Made by a program: the position numbers and the translations under genes | The notes under the pieces: generated by a model | Told to the model about the DNA's origin: nothing | Database searches by the model: none | The model's input: the letters and a program-made list of their open reading frames with translations, nothing else | Shown here: positions 54,166 through 63,720 of the stretch, in pieces | Numbering within the stretch: the first letter of the stretch is position 1 | How the letters are laid out: each line of letters begins with the position of its first letter | Source of the DNA: Pseudomonas laurylsulfativorans | GTDB lineage: Bacteria; Pseudomonadota; Gammaproteobacteria; Pseudomonadales; Pseudomonadaceae | Assembly: GCF_002906155.1 (NCBI RefSeq) | Contig: NZ_MUJK01000005.1 | Coordinates: 1-64,000 of the forward strand | DNA: 64,000 nucleotides | Direction: 5' to 3'

Positions 54166-55890
54166 TCAATGACCGGGCGCGGTCTGCCGCCAGGCTTGTG
54201 AGCGGCGCAGCAAACCGCGCGAAGCCCAGGCCAGCAGCAGGGACACGCCCGCCGAGGTAATCAGGATCAGGGTCGACATCGCGGCCGCACCGCCGACGTT
54301 GCCAGCGTCGTCCATGTTCAGCACCGCCACCGCCGCGAGGATGGTGTCGGGGCTATAGAGGAAGATCGCCGCCGAGACAGTGGTCATGGCCGAGACGAAC
54401 AGGTAGCGCACGATGTCCAGCAACGCCGGCAGACAGATCGGCACGGTGACCCGCAGGTAGTGGCGGTACAGCGGTGCCTTGAGCGACAGCGCGGCGGCTT
54501 CGAACTCGGCGTCGAGTTGACGCAGCGCGGTGGTGGCGGTCATTTGCGCGGTGGTCAAATAGTGCGCAATGGTGCAGACGACCAGCAGGGTCATGGTGCC
54601 GTAGAGCACATGCAGCGGGTTGCCGGTGAGGTTGAAGAAAAAGACGTAACCCAACCCCAGTACCAGGCCCGGCACCGCCATCGGGACGAAGCTGAGCATG
54701 CGCAAGGTCAAGTTCAGGCCGCGCTGACCCTTGGTTTTTTCCATCAGGTAGGCGCCGGTGAAGATCAGCAAGCTGCCGATCAACGCCGTGCCCATGGCCA
54801 TCTTCAAGCTGTTGCCGTAGGCCAGCCAGCCGCCACCGGCCGTTTCGTTGAACTGGTAATGGTTGAGCGACAGCGACAGGTTGTACGGCCAGAACTTCAC
54901 CAGGGACGAGAACACCGCCATGCCGAACACCAGCAGCAACGCCGCGCTGATCAGCAGCACGATGGCCAGGTAGCAACCATCACGCAGTTTCGATGGCGCG
55001 GGTTTGAACACTTGGGCGCGGCCGCTCATGGAGTCACCATGACGTCGACGCAACCAGGCATCGACCCCGAAGCTGAACAGCGCGGGCAACAGCAACACCA
55101 TGCCGATCAACGCACCGCGGCCGAACTGTTGCTGACCCACCACAGCCTTGTAGGCTTCCAGCGCCAGCACTTGATAGTCGCTACCGACCACCACGGGCAC
55201 ACCAAAATCGGTGATGGTCAGGGTGAACACCAGGCAGAACGCGGCGAACACTGCCTGACGGGTTGCCGGCCAGGTGATGCTGCGGAATGCTTTTGCCGGA
55301 CTGGCGCCCATGCTGGAGGCGGCATCGAACAGTCGCGCATCGGCCAGGGACAAGGCCGACAGCAGAATCATCAGGGCATGCGGGAAGGTGTAGATCACCT
55401 CACCGAGCACAATGCCCCAGAAGCCGTAGATGTTGTCCGAGAGCAGGCCACGCAACATGCCCTGGTTGCCGAACAGGTAAACCAGTGCGATGCCGGGCAA
55501 CATCGACGGCGCCATCAATGGCAGCAATGAGATGCCGCGCCAGATGCCTTTGCCCGGAATCAAGGTGCGTTGCAGGGCGTAGGCAAACAGATAGGCCAGC
55601 GGTACGACAATGGCGGCGACGCTGAGGGAAACCTTCAGGCTGTTACCGAGCAACCAGTGAAAATTTTCGCTGGTTACCAATTCTTTCGCTGCGAGCCAGC
55701 CACCGCCCTGCCCGGCCTCGGCGCTGAAACCACGCCAGAAGATCGCCAGCAACGGCATCAACACGGCGACGCCGAGCAACACCAGCAGCAGGACCTTGCC
55801 GCCGACCACGAACAGCCGGTCACCGATCTCGGCACGGGATATCTGCCGAACCTGCTTTTGCGGCAGCGGCAGCGCGATGTTCGCGCTCAT
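54166..55890 (-). CDS. 2-aminoethylphosphonate ABC transporter permease (fused, two domains)
   Basis: 574 residues, with two BPD_transp_1 domains in one chain; each contains an EAA loop (first SLADARLFDAASSMGASPAKAF, second LRQLDAEFEAAALSLKAPLY). About twelve helices in all. This is the PhnU/PhnV-like fused form seen in PhnU2-type systems. Start overlaps the ATPase gene stop by one base. Confidence 0.9.
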   Translation of the reverse strand: MSANIALPLPQKQVRQISRAEIGDRLFVVGGKVLLLVLLGVAVLMPLLAIFWRGFSAEAGQGGGWLAAKELVTSENFHWLLGNSLKVSLSVAAIVVPLAYLFAYALQRTLIPGKGIWRGISLLPLMAPSMLPGIALVYLFGNQGMLRGLLSDNIYGFWGIVLGEVIYTFPHALMILLSALSLADARLFDAASSMGASPAKAFRSITWPATRQAVFAAFCLVFTLTITDFGVPVVVGSDYQVLALEAYKAVVGQQQFGRGALIGMVLLLPALFSFGVDAWLRRRHGDSMSGRAQVFKPAPSKLRDGCYLAIVLLISAALLLVFGMAVFSSLVKFWPYNLSLSLNHYQFNETAGGGWLAYGNSLKMAMGTALIGSLLIFTGAYLMEKTKGQRGLNLTLRMLSFVPMAVPGLVLGLGYVFFFNLTGNPLHVLYGTMTLLVVCTIAHYLTTAQMTATTALRQLDAEFEAAALSLKAPLYRHYLRVTVPICLPALLDIVRYLFVSAMTTVSAAIFLYSPDTILAAVAVLNMDDAGNVGGAAAMSTLILITSAGVSLLLAWASRGLLRRSQAWRQTAPGH

Positions 55891-56966
55891 CAGGCAAACA
55901 CCTGCAGGCTGCGCGGCGGCAAGGCAACCATGATCTGCTGGGCGCCAAGGCGCGGCATGGCTTCCGGTGCCAGCTCCGCCAACAGCGCATGGCCCGGCAA
56001 ATGATCGAGTTCGAAGCTCATGCGGCAGCGGTTACCGAGGAAGGTGATTTCACGAACCTTGGCCGGGAACAGGTTTTCCTCGTGCACCAGCGGGTTGACG
56101 TTGATCGCTTCCGGACGGCAGAACAAACGGCCCGACGCGGTCTTGGCGCCGCCATCGGCCAGACGCACGTTCATCCCGCCGACCCGGGCGTGGCTGTCGC
56201 TGCTGCGCTGGAACGGCAACCAGTTGCCCTGGCCGACGAACTCGGCCACGAATGGCGTGGCCGGACGGTTGTAGATTTCCTGCGGCGTGGCGTATTGCTC
56301 GACCTTGCCGTTGTTCATCACGGCGATGCGGTCGGCCATCAGCATGGCTTCGTCCTGATTGTGGGTAACCATCAGGGTGGTGATGCCGAGGTTGCGTTGC
56401 AGTTGACGCAGTTCGGTGCACAGATGCTCACGTACCCGGGCATCGAGGGCCGACATCGGCTCGTCGAGCAGCAACAGTGAAGGCGCCGGGGCCAGGGCAC
56501 GAGCCAGGGCGACGCGTTGTTGCTGGCCGCCGGACAACTGGCCCGGGTATTTTTTCTCGCTGCCGCTCAGGCCAACCAATTCCAGCATTTGACCGACACG
56601 TTGGCGAACCTGATCACGCCCATTGCCCGCGAGGCCGTAGGCAATGTTCGCTTCGACGGTGAGATTGGGGAACAACGCGTAGGACTGGAACAGAATGCCG
56701 TAGTCCCGCGCCTGGGGTGCCAGGTGGGAAACGTCGCGATCACCGAGGTACAACTCGCCGCTGTCCTGCTTTTCCAGACCGGCGATGCAGCGCAGCAAGG
56801 TGGTTTTGCCACAGCCCGACGGGCCCAGCAGGCACACCAGTTCACCGGCCGCGACATCAAGGGAAACGTTATCCAGCGCCGTGAAAGCGCCAAAACGTTT
56901 CTGTACGCCGCGCACCTTCATCGGTGCGCCGGGGTTGGTCAGGGCAGTTGTGATCGAGTTGTTCAT
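55890..56966 (-). CDS. 2-aminoethylphosphonate ABC transporter ATP-binding protein
   Basis: 358 residues. Walker A LLGPSGCGKTTLLR, signature LSGGQQQRVALARA, Walker B LLLLDEPMSALD, and a C-terminal TOBE domain (about 280-350). PhnT2 type. First gene of the importer set; the LysR regulator gene lies 220 bp upstream on the same strand. Confidence 0.92.
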   Translation of the reverse strand: MNNSITTALTNPGAPMKVRGVQKRFGAFTALDNVSLDVAAGELVCLLGPSGCGKTTLLRCIAGLEKQDSGELYLGDRDVSHLAPQARDYGILFQSYALFPNLTVEANIAYGLAGNGRDQVRQRVGQMLELVGLSGSEKKYPGQLSGGQQQRVALARALAPAPSLLLLDEPMSALDARVREHLCTELRQLQRNLGITTLMVTHNQDEAMLMADRIAVMNNGKVEQYATPQEIYNRPATPFVAEFVGQGNWLPFQRSSDSHARVGGMNVRLADGGAKTASGRLFCRPEAINVNPLVHEENLFPAKVREITFLGNRCRMSFELDHLPGHALLAELAPEAMPRLGAQQIMVALPPRSLQVFA

Positions 56967-57094
56967 GGACGGACCTCATCTAGCAGATGGGGCCATCCTA
57001 GAGTTGTAATGAGTCCGTCATGTGGCAGTAAGGCAAAAACTGCCGATAGTGGTATTCGAGGATTTTGGTTCAAGTTCTGTGTTGTCAGGACTGA

Positions 57095-57164
57095 CGCCAT
57101 CGCTGGCAAGCCAGCTCCTACAAGTTATCGCACTCCCTGTAGGCGCTGGCTTGCCAGCGATGAG
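57095..57164. repeat. REP pair (GGCTTGCCAGC type)
   Basis: GCCATCGCTGGCAAGCCAGC and, inverted, TAGGCGCTGGCTTGCCAGCG ATGAGGC, separated by about 25 bases. It lies downstream of the LysR gene and upstream of the importer. Confidence 0.85.
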
Positions 57165-57186
57165 GCCAGGACAGGCACCACAAATC

Positions 57187-58050
57187 TCAGGCCGGCGCCA
57201 TTTCCTGCGCCAACCCCAGGAACGCCGCCGGTAGCCGCGCGCCTTTGCGCTCCTTGAGGCAGTACAGATATTCGGGTATCTGCGGCGCATTCTCGATGGT
57301 CAGCACCCGCAATTGCGGATCGTGGGGCACTTCCTGGCGGGCAATGATGCTGATGCCGATATTGCGCAGCACCGCTTCGCGGATCGATTCGCGGCTGCCG
57401 ATCTCCAGCAGCGGCCCAAAACCCACTCCAGCGCTGGCCAGCAACTCTTCGGTCAGGCGTCGGGTGGTCGAGCCCGGTTCGCGCATCAACAGGGTATGCC
57501 CGGCCAAGGCGCCGAGCGGTACGTGATCGTGAACCGCCAGCGGATGATTGCGATGCACCGCCAGCACCAGCGGATCGCTGCCGAGTACCCGGCGCACCAG
57601 CCGCGCATCATCGAGCAGCTGCGACGATGCGGCGACATCGACCCGGTAATCTTCCAGCGCTTCGAGCACCTGCTGGGAGTTGCCGATTTCCACCGAGACC
57701 TCAACCTGCGGCAGGCGCTCGCGAAACGTTTTCACCAGGTCGAGGATGTAATACGGCGCCGTGGCGGCAATGCGCAATGTGCCCTGGACCTGGCCGCTGT
57801 TACGCAGGAAAAACTCGATGTCGGCTTCCTGCTGCATCAGCGCCTTGACCATCGGCAACAGCCGCGCACCTTCTTCGCTGACGCTGAGACGGCGGCCACC
57901 ACGGTAGAACAGCTCGACCGAATACTGGCTTTCGAGGTTGCGGATTTGCGTCGTCACCGTCGGTTGGCTCAGGCCGAGCTTTTTTGCAGCCTGGGTAATA
58001 CTGCCCAGGCGGGCCACCATGTAAAACGCCTTCAGCTCGGCACTCAGCAC
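57187..58050 (-). CDS. LysR-type regulator of phosphonate use
   Basis: 287 residues. N-terminal HTH: AFYMVARLGSITQAAKKLGLSQPTVTTQIRNLE, then the LysR effector domain. The position before the 2-AEP importer points to the phosphonate-associated LTTR group (TIGR03339-like) that answers to aminoethylphosphonate. Same strand as the structural genes, 16 bp after the metal ATPase gene. Confidence 0.88.
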   Translation of the reverse strand: MLSAELKAFYMVARLGSITQAAKKLGLSQPTVTTQIRNLESQYSVELFYRGGRRLSVSEEGARLLPMVKALMQQEADIEFFLRNSGQVQGTLRIAATAPYYILDLVKTFRERLPQVEVSVEIGNSQQVLEALEDYRVDVAASSQLLDDARLVRRVLGSDPLVLAVHRNHPLAVHDHVPLGALAGHTLLMREPGSTTRRLTEELLASAGVGFGPLLEIGSRESIREAVLRNIGISIIARQEVPHDPQLRVLTIENAPQIPEYLYCLKERKGARLPAAFLGLAQEMAPA

Positions 58051-58066
58051 AACCTTCCCTCATCCT

Positions 58067-60328
58067 TTATTTGCGCAGAAGGCGCAAACCGTTGAACACC
58101 ACCAACAGACTCACGCCCATGTCGGCGAACACTGCCATCCACATGGTAGCGACCCCGGCGAAGGTTACCCCAAGAAAGATCGCCTTAATGACCAATGCCA
58201 GGGCGATGTTCTGCTTGAGGATGCTGGATGTCTGCCGCGACAGGCGAATGAATGCCGGGATCTTGCGAAGATCATCGTCCATCAGGGCGACATCGGCGGT
58301 CTCGATGGCAGTATCGGTGCCAGCGGCGGCCATGGCGAAACCGATCTCTGAACGCGCCAGTGCCGGGGCGTCGTTGATGCCATCACCGACCATGCCAACC
58401 CGGTGCCCTTGGGCATAAAGGGCCTCGATAGCCTGCAATTTGTCACCCGGCAACAGGTCGCCCCTGGCCTCGTCGATGCCGACCTGCTCAGCAATCGCTT
58501 GCGCGGTGTGGACGTTATCGCCGGTCAGCATCAAGGTTTTGATGCCCAGATCATGCAATTGCCGGATGGCTTCGCGGCTGGACTCTTTTACCGTATCGGC
58601 GACAGCGAACAGCGCCAACGGGCCGGACGAATCCAGCAGCAGCACCACCGACTTGCCCTGTTTTTCCAGGGCGAACAGTTTTTCTTCCAGCGCAGGCGAG
58701 CACAGCCCCAGATCCTCCACCAGGCGATGGTTGCCCAAATGGTAGAGCTGGCCGTTGATCTCGCCGCGTACACCGCGCCCGCCAAGCGCTTCAAAGTTAT
58801 CCACAATCAGTCGCGCGATTTGCTTATCCACAGCCGCTTTGGCGATGGCCAGGGAAACCGGGTGATCCGAGCGCCCGGCCAGCGCGGCGGCAATGGCGGG
58901 TGCCGATTCGTCCGCAGTCGGGTCCAGCGACAGGTAATCGGTCTGCACCGGTTTGCCGTGGGTGATGGTGCCGGTCTTGTCCAGGGCCAGGGCGTCGAGC
59001 TTGTAACCACCCTCCAGATAGACGCCACCCTTGACCAGAATGCCTTTGCGCGCTGCCGCCGCGAGGCCGCTGACGATGGTCACTGGCGTGGAAATCACCA
59101 GCGCACACGGGCAGGCCACCACCAGCAGCACCAGCGCTCGGTAGATCCAGTCAAACCACAACGCGCCCATGAACAATGGCGGGATTACCGCCACGGCCAA
59201 GGCCAGGACGAACACCGCCGGGGTGTAGATTTTCGAGAAGCTGTCAACAAAACGCTGGGTCGGCGCCCGCGCCCCTTGGGCCTGCTCGACGGCGTGGATG
59301 ATGCGCGCCAGGGTCGAGTTATCCGCCGCGGCAGTCACCGCGTATTCCAGTGAGCCAGCCTGATTGATGGTGCCAGCGAATACTTTGTCGCCGACGGTTT
59401 TCTCCACCGGCAGGCTTTCACCGGTGATTGGCGCCTGATCGATGGTCGAGCGACCGGACAGCACTTCGCCGTCCAGGCCGATGCGCTCACCGGGACGGGT
59501 CCGTACCCGCGCGCCGAGCCCAATGGTTTTGACGTCCTGCTCAAGCCAGCTCCCGTCAGCCTGCAACACCGTTGCCGTGTCCGGGGTCATCTGCATCAGG
59601 CCGCCGATGGCGTTGCGCGCGCGGTCCAGGGACCGGGCTTCGATCAACTCGGCCACGGTGAACAGGAACATCACCATGGCCGCTTCCGGCCACTGGCCGA
59701 TCAGCACCGCGCCGGTCACGGCAATGCTCATCAACGCATTGATGTTCAGGTTGCGGTTTTTAAGGGCGATCCAGCCTTTTTTGTAGGTGCCGAGACCACC
59801 GCTGAGGATCGATACCAGCGCAATAACCGCCACCACCCAGTTCGGCGCGGAACCGGTGAAGTGGATGACTTCAGCCAGAATTGCACCAATACCGGACATC
59901 GCCAGAGGCCACCATGGCTTTTTCCGGGGCACCGGCGTCGGCGTTTCAGCCCCCTGGTCCAGCGGCTCGGCATGCATGCCCAAGGACTGTATGGCCTCGA
60001 TGATCGGCTCGATACCGGGCAAATCGTGGGTCACGCCCAGCACACGATTAATCAGATTGAACTCCAGCTGCTGCACGCCGGTCATCTTGCTTAGCTTATT
60101 CTGGATCAGCGACTGCTCGGTCGGGCAGTCCATCGCTTCAATGCGAAAGCTGCTCAGCCTGGCCCCGGCCGTCGGTGCTTCGTTCAGCATGATTATCGCT
60201 GGCGCCGTCGCACTGGATGAACAGCAGGAATCGCCGTGACCGCCGTGGCCATGTTTTTGCACGGGCTTGAGCTTGTGGCTGTGCTCGTGTTCAGCCCCGG
60301 GTTTGTGGGAGTGCAGGGAATCGCTCAT
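58067..60328 (-). CDS. cadA: Cd/Zn/Pb-transporting P-type ATPase
   Basis: 753 residues, P1B-type. A His-rich N-terminal tail (about 1-40, with repeated HSH/HGH and a CC pair), a HMA-like domain with only one Cys of the usual CxxC (EAMDCPTEQ), CPC in VVACPCALVIS, DKTGTITHG with the phosphorylated Asp, GDGINDAPALARSEIGFAM. It expels Cd2+, Zn2+ and Pb2+. Preceded by a MerR-type promoter that shares an operator with cadR. Confidence 0.95.
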   Translation of the reverse strand: MSDSLHSHKPGAEHEHSHKLKPVQKHGHGGHGDSCCSSSATAPAIIMLNEAPTAGARLSSFRIEAMDCPTEQSLIQNKLSKMTGVQQLEFNLINRVLGVTHDLPGIEPIIEAIQSLGMHAEPLDQGAETPTPVPRKKPWWPLAMSGIGAILAEVIHFTGSAPNWVVAVIALVSILSGGLGTYKKGWIALKNRNLNINALMSIAVTGAVLIGQWPEAAMVMFLFTVAELIEARSLDRARNAIGGLMQMTPDTATVLQADGSWLEQDVKTIGLGARVRTRPGERIGLDGEVLSGRSTIDQAPITGESLPVEKTVGDKVFAGTINQAGSLEYAVTAAADNSTLARIIHAVEQAQGARAPTQRFVDSFSKIYTPAVFVLALAVAVIPPLFMGALWFDWIYRALVLLVVACPCALVISTPVTIVSGLAAAARKGILVKGGVYLEGGYKLDALALDKTGTITHGKPVQTDYLSLDPTADESAPAIAAALAGRSDHPVSLAIAKAAVDKQIARLIVDNFEALGGRGVRGEINGQLYHLGNHRLVEDLGLCSPALEEKLFALEKQGKSVVLLLDSSGPLALFAVADTVKESSREAIRQLHDLGIKTLMLTGDNVHTAQAIAEQVGIDEARGDLLPGDKLQAIEALYAQGHRVGMVGDGINDAPALARSEIGFAMAAAGTDTAIETADVALMDDDLRKIPAFIRLSRQTSSILKQNIALALVIKAIFLGVTFAGVATMWMAVFADMGVSLLVVFNGLRLLRK

Positions 60329-60358
60329 TGGTTGCGTCCATAAGAGTGCCTGTTGCCA

Positions 60359-60389
60359 AGTAAAGACCCTGTAGCCACTATAGGGTCAA
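60359..60389 (-). promoter_or_regulatory. CadR operator and MerR-type cadA promoter
   Basis: On the minus strand: TTGACC (60384-60389), a 19-base spacer and TTTACT (60359-60364). Inside the spacer and overlapping the -35 lies the palindrome ACCCTATAGTGGCTACAGGG (60366-60386 with the next base), which matches the CadR site known from P. putida. The 19-base spacer is longer than usual, as in MerR-controlled promoters that are activated by twisting. Confidence 0.85.
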
Positions 60390-60421
60390 GCACCCATTTT
60401 GGAGATTTGGAGATTGCTTTC

Positions 60422-60871
60422 ATGAAGATTGGAGAATTGGCGAAGCTCACGGACTGTGCCGTGGAGACGATCCGCTACTACGAGCGCGAGAACCTTCTGC
60501 CGGAACCAGCCCGCAGTGACGGCAATTATCGCGTCTACACCCAGGCCCACGCCGAGCGCCTGACCTTCATTCGCAACTGTCGCACCCTCGACATGACCCT
60601 CGAGGAAATCCGCAGTCTGCTGGCATTTCGCGACAGTCCGCAGGACCAGTGCGAAAGCGTCAACGCGCTGATCGACGAGCACATCCACCATGTAAAGGCG
60701 CGGATCGACGGCTTGCTGGCCTTGCAGGCACAACTGCTCGACCTGCGCCAACGCTGTGGCGAAGGGCCGGGTGTCGATCAATGCGGGATCTTGCAACGGC
60801 TGGAAGTGAGCGGCGGGGTTGTGGCGACGGAGGTTGAGCATTCTCATGTTGGCCGTAGTCACGGCCACTAA
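60422..60871 (+). CDS. cadR: MerR family Cd/Pb regulator CadR
   Basis: 149 residues from the ATG at 60422 (MKIGELAKLTDCAVETIRYY). The N-terminal winged helix is of MerR type; metal-binding Cys lie near residues 77-120 (DQCESVNALI and DQCGILQRLE) and the C terminus is His-rich (EHSHVGRSHGH), as in Pseudomonas CadR. It activates the divergent cadA. A longer frame to 60353 would cover the operator and is not used. Confidence 0.94.
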   Translation: MKIGELAKLTDCAVETIRYYERENLLPEPARSDGNYRVYTQAHAERLTFIRNCRTLDMTLEEIRSLLAFRDSPQDQCESVNALIDEHIHHVKARIDGLLALQAQLLDLRQRCGEGPGVDQCGILQRLEVSGGVVATEVEHSHVGRSHGH

Positions 60872-60888
60872 AAACACCAACCACCCCC

Positions 60889-60988
60889 TGTAGGAGCGAG
60901 CTCGCTCGCGATGAACTCAAGGACGACGCATTTTTTCAGACAATACGCGTCATCGTTCACGTCCATCGCGAGCAGGCTCGCTCCTACA
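60889..60988. repeat. REPIN (100 nt)
   Basis: TGTAGGAGCGAGCTCGCTCG on the left and CGAGCAGGCTCGCTCCTACA on the right. Between cadR and convergent thyA. Confidence 0.9.
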
Positions 60989-61006
60989 GGGGGACGGCGT
61001 GAGGCG

Positions 61007-61978
61007 TTAAACCGCCATCGGCGCGGTCATCGGCGCGTGGTGCTCGTAGCCTTCCAGGGAGAAATCGCCCGGTTCCACCAGCTCCAGCCATTCCGGCTTA
61101 TACACGCCCGTCTTGGCAAACTCCGGCACACGGTCGGAAATCACCAGTTTCGGCATCGGGAACGGCTCGCGCTTGAGCTGTTCGTTAAGCATGTCCAGGT
61201 GATTTTCGTAGACGTGGGCATCACCGATGAAATAGGTGAACCAGCGCGGCGTGTAGCCCGTCAGGCGACCGATCAGGCTCAGCAGCGCAGCGCCTTCGGT
61301 GAGGTTGAACGGCGTGCCCAGGCCCAGGTCGTTGGAGCGGATGTAGAGGGTCAGAGAGATCTCTTTGGTCTCGACATTCGGGTGGAACTGGTACAGCAGG
61401 TGGCACGGCGGCAGGGCCATTTCATCCAGTTGGGCGCAGTTCCAGCCGTGGAACAGGATGCGACGGCTGCCCGGGTCTTTGATGATGGTGTCGACGCACT
61501 GGCGGACCTGGTCGATGGCCTTGTACAGCACCACGTAGGCCTGGCCGTTTTCTTCGCCTTCAGCGATCTGGCGATAGCCTTGCTTCAGGGTCTGCTCGAT
61601 GGCGGCCGGGTTGCTGAGCGGGATCTGCTTGTACGCCGGCCACTTGCGCCATTGCACACCGTAGATTTCGCCGAGGTCGTCTTCGCCCTGGCGGAACGGG
61701 TTGGCCAGCCACTGAGCGTTTTCGTTGGCGTTCTGGTCCCAGACCTTGCAGCCCAATGCCCGGAATTCGGCAGCGTTGTTCACGCCACGCAGGAACCCGC
61801 ACATTTCGCCGATGGCCGACTTGAACGCCATCTTGCGCGTGGTGATCGCCGGGAAACCTTCCTGCAGGTCATAACGCAGCATCGCGCCGGGAAAACTGAT
61901 GGTGTTCACGCCGGTACGGTTGGCCTGCTTGGTGCCGTTCTTGATGACGTGGGCGACCAGTTCGAGATATTGCTTCAT
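61007..61978 (-). CDS. thyA: Thymidylate synthase
   Basis: 323 residues, the longer Pseudomonas form (E. coli ThyA is 264). The catalytic Cys is in ALPPCHLLYQF, with NDLGLGTPFNL and FIGDAHVYENH after it. Methylates dUMP with methylene-tetrahydrofolate. The start lies about 50 bp after lgt on the same strand. Confidence 0.96.
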   Translation of the reverse strand: MKQYLELVAHVIKNGTKQANRTGVNTISFPGAMLRYDLQEGFPAITTRKMAFKSAIGEMCGFLRGVNNAAEFRALGCKVWDQNANENAQWLANPFRQGEDDLGEIYGVQWRKWPAYKQIPLSNPAAIEQTLKQGYRQIAEGEENGQAYVVLYKAIDQVRQCVDTIIKDPGSRRILFHGWNCAQLDEMALPPCHLLYQFHPNVETKEISLTLYIRSNDLGLGTPFNLTEGAALLSLIGRLTGYTPRWFTYFIGDAHVYENHLDMLNEQLKREPFPMPKLVISDRVPEFAKTGVYKPEWLELVEPGDFSLEGYEHHAPMTAPMAV

Positions 61979-62027
61979 GAATTACCTGTGTCCTTGAACC
62001 CGCAGCCATCGCTGCGGGGTTCGAATT

Positions 62028-62840
62028 TTATACGGCTGCCGCTGGAGCCGCCGGAGCGCGGCGATACGCCAGCCAGATCAGGAACAGACCGCCGAGGATC
62101 ATCGGCACGCACAGCACCTGCCCCATGGTCAGCCAGTTCCAGGCCAGATAGCCCAGTTGCGCGTCCGGTACGCGGACGAACTCGACGATGAAACGGAAGA
62201 TGCCGTAGAACAGTGCGAACATCCCCGAGACCGCCATGGTGGGTCGCGGCTTGCGCGAGAACAGCCAGAGGATCAGGAATAGCGCCACACCTTCGAGGGC
62301 GAACTGATAAAGCTGCGACGGGTGACGCGGCAACTGCGCCGGGTCGCTGAACGGCGGGAAGATCATCGCCCACGGCACGTCGGTCGGCTTGCCCCACAAC
62401 TCGGCGTTGATGAAGTTGCCGATACGCCCGGCACCCAGGCCAATCGGCACCATCGGTGCAACAAAATCCATCAGCTGGAAGAACGACTTGTTGTTCTTTT
62501 TACCGAACCACAACGCCGCCAGCATCACGCCGATGAAACCGCCGTGGAACGACATGCCGCCCTTCCACACCTCGAAAATCAGTGTCGGGTTGGCCAGATA
62601 AGCGCTCAGATCGTAGAACAGCACATAACCCAGTCGCCCGCCGACGATCACCCCCATCGACATCCAGAACACCATGTCGGAGAGTTTCTCCTTGGTCCAG
62701 GTCGGGTCGAAGCGGTTCAACCGGCGGGACGCCAGCAGCCAGGCGCCGCCGATGCCGATCAGGTACATCAGGCCGTACCAGTGGATTTTCAGCGGACCGA
62801 TGGCCAGGGCCACCGGGTCGATCTGCGGGTAAGGCAGCAT
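62028..62840 (-). CDS. lgt: Prolipoprotein diacylglyceryl transferase
   Basis: 270 residues with seven helices. GGRLGYVLFYD, SFHGGFIGVM, GAGRIGNFINAELWG (the Lgt signature) and HPSQLYQFALEG are present. First step of bacterial lipoprotein maturation at the inner membrane. thyA follows on the same strand, as usual. Confidence 0.96.
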   Translation of the reverse strand: MLPYPQIDPVALAIGPLKIHWYGLMYLIGIGGAWLLASRRLNRFDPTWTKEKLSDMVFWMSMGVIVGGRLGYVLFYDLSAYLANPTLIFEVWKGGMSFHGGFIGVMLAALWFGKKNNKSFFQLMDFVAPMVPIGLGAGRIGNFINAELWGKPTDVPWAMIFPPFSDPAQLPRHPSQLYQFALEGVALFLILWLFSRKPRPTMAVSGMFALFYGIFRFIVEFVRVPDAQLGYLAWNWLTMGQVLCVPMILGGLFLIWLAYRRAPAAPAAAV

Positions 62841-62937
62841 TGCGACTCCTCGTTAGAGTTCAAATCTTAAAAATTCCCGGGCGACGCTGCCACCTCAGGA
62901 TTAAGCCAGGATTGCGCTGCCCGTCAGAGCAGATGCT

Positions 62938-63720
62938 TCAGACTAGAAAGTTCAGGCCGACGCAGAACAGCAAAGCGGCAAACAGCCGTTTCAGCAACTT
63001 CGGCGACAACCTGTGAGCCAATCTCGCGCCCAAGCGGGCGAACACCATGCTGGTCAGGGCAATGCCCAGCAACGCCGGCAAATAAATGAAACCGAGACTA
63101 TGGGCCGGGAGCAACGGATCGTGCCAGCCCAGAATCATGAAACTTAATGCACTGGCCAGGGCAATCGGCAGACCGCAGGCCGATGAAGTGGCCACGGCTT
63201 GCTGCATCGGCACGCTACGCCAAGTCAGGAACGGCACGGTCAACGAACCGCCGCCAATGCCGAAAATCGCCGAAGCCCAGCCAATCACGCTGCCGGCCAA
63301 GGTCAGGCCGAGTTTGCCCGGTACGGTTCGGCTGGCTTTGGGTTTTACGTCCAGCGCCAGTTGAGCGGCGATCACCAGGGCGAATACACCAATGAGTTTC
63401 TGCAGGTTGGGGCCGGAAATCGCTTCCGCTGTCAGGGCGCCGAACCCGGCACCCATCAAAATGCCGACGGTCATCCACCTGAATATCGGCCAAAGCACGG
63501 CGCCACGGCGGTGATGCTCGCGTACCGCGTTGACCGAGGTAAAAATGATCGTCGCCAGGGACGTCCCCACCGCCAGGTGAGTGAGAATCGACGGATCGAA
63601 CCCTTGGGCCTGGAAGCTGAACACCAGCACCGGGACGATGATGATCCCGCCACCCACGCCAAACAGCCCGGCGAGCACACCTGCACAGGCGCCGAGCGCC
63701 AGATAGAGCAGAAATTCCAT
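62938..63720 (-). CDS. TSUP family (TauE/SafE) membrane transporter
   Basis: 260 residues from the ATG at 63720 (MEFLLYLALGACAGVLAGLF); the open frame extends to 63840 without support. Typical TSUP features: GVGGGIIIVPVL near the N terminus and FGIGGGSLTVPFL in the second half, eight hydrophobic segments. Family members export sulfite or organosulfur compounds; the substrate here is unknown. Lies between lgt and the divergent NRDE gene. Confidence 0.92.
   Translation of the reverse strand: MEFLLYLALGACAGVLAGLFGVGGGIIIVPVLVFSFQAQGFDPSILTHLAVGTSLATIIFTSVNAVREHHRRGAVLWPIFRWMTVGILMGAGFGALTAEAISGPNLQKLIGVFALVIAAQLALDVKPKASRTVPGKLGLTLAGSVIGWASAIFGIGGGSLTVPFLTWRSVPMQQAVATSSACGLPIALASALSFMILGWHDPLLPAHSLGFIYLPALLGIALTSMVFARLGARLAHRLSPKLLKRLFAALLFCVGLNFLV

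Noticed and set aside
1342..60988. Repeated palindromes as a possible CRISPR array
   Set aside because: The repeats are single or paired REPs scattered at gene ends, without regular spacers.
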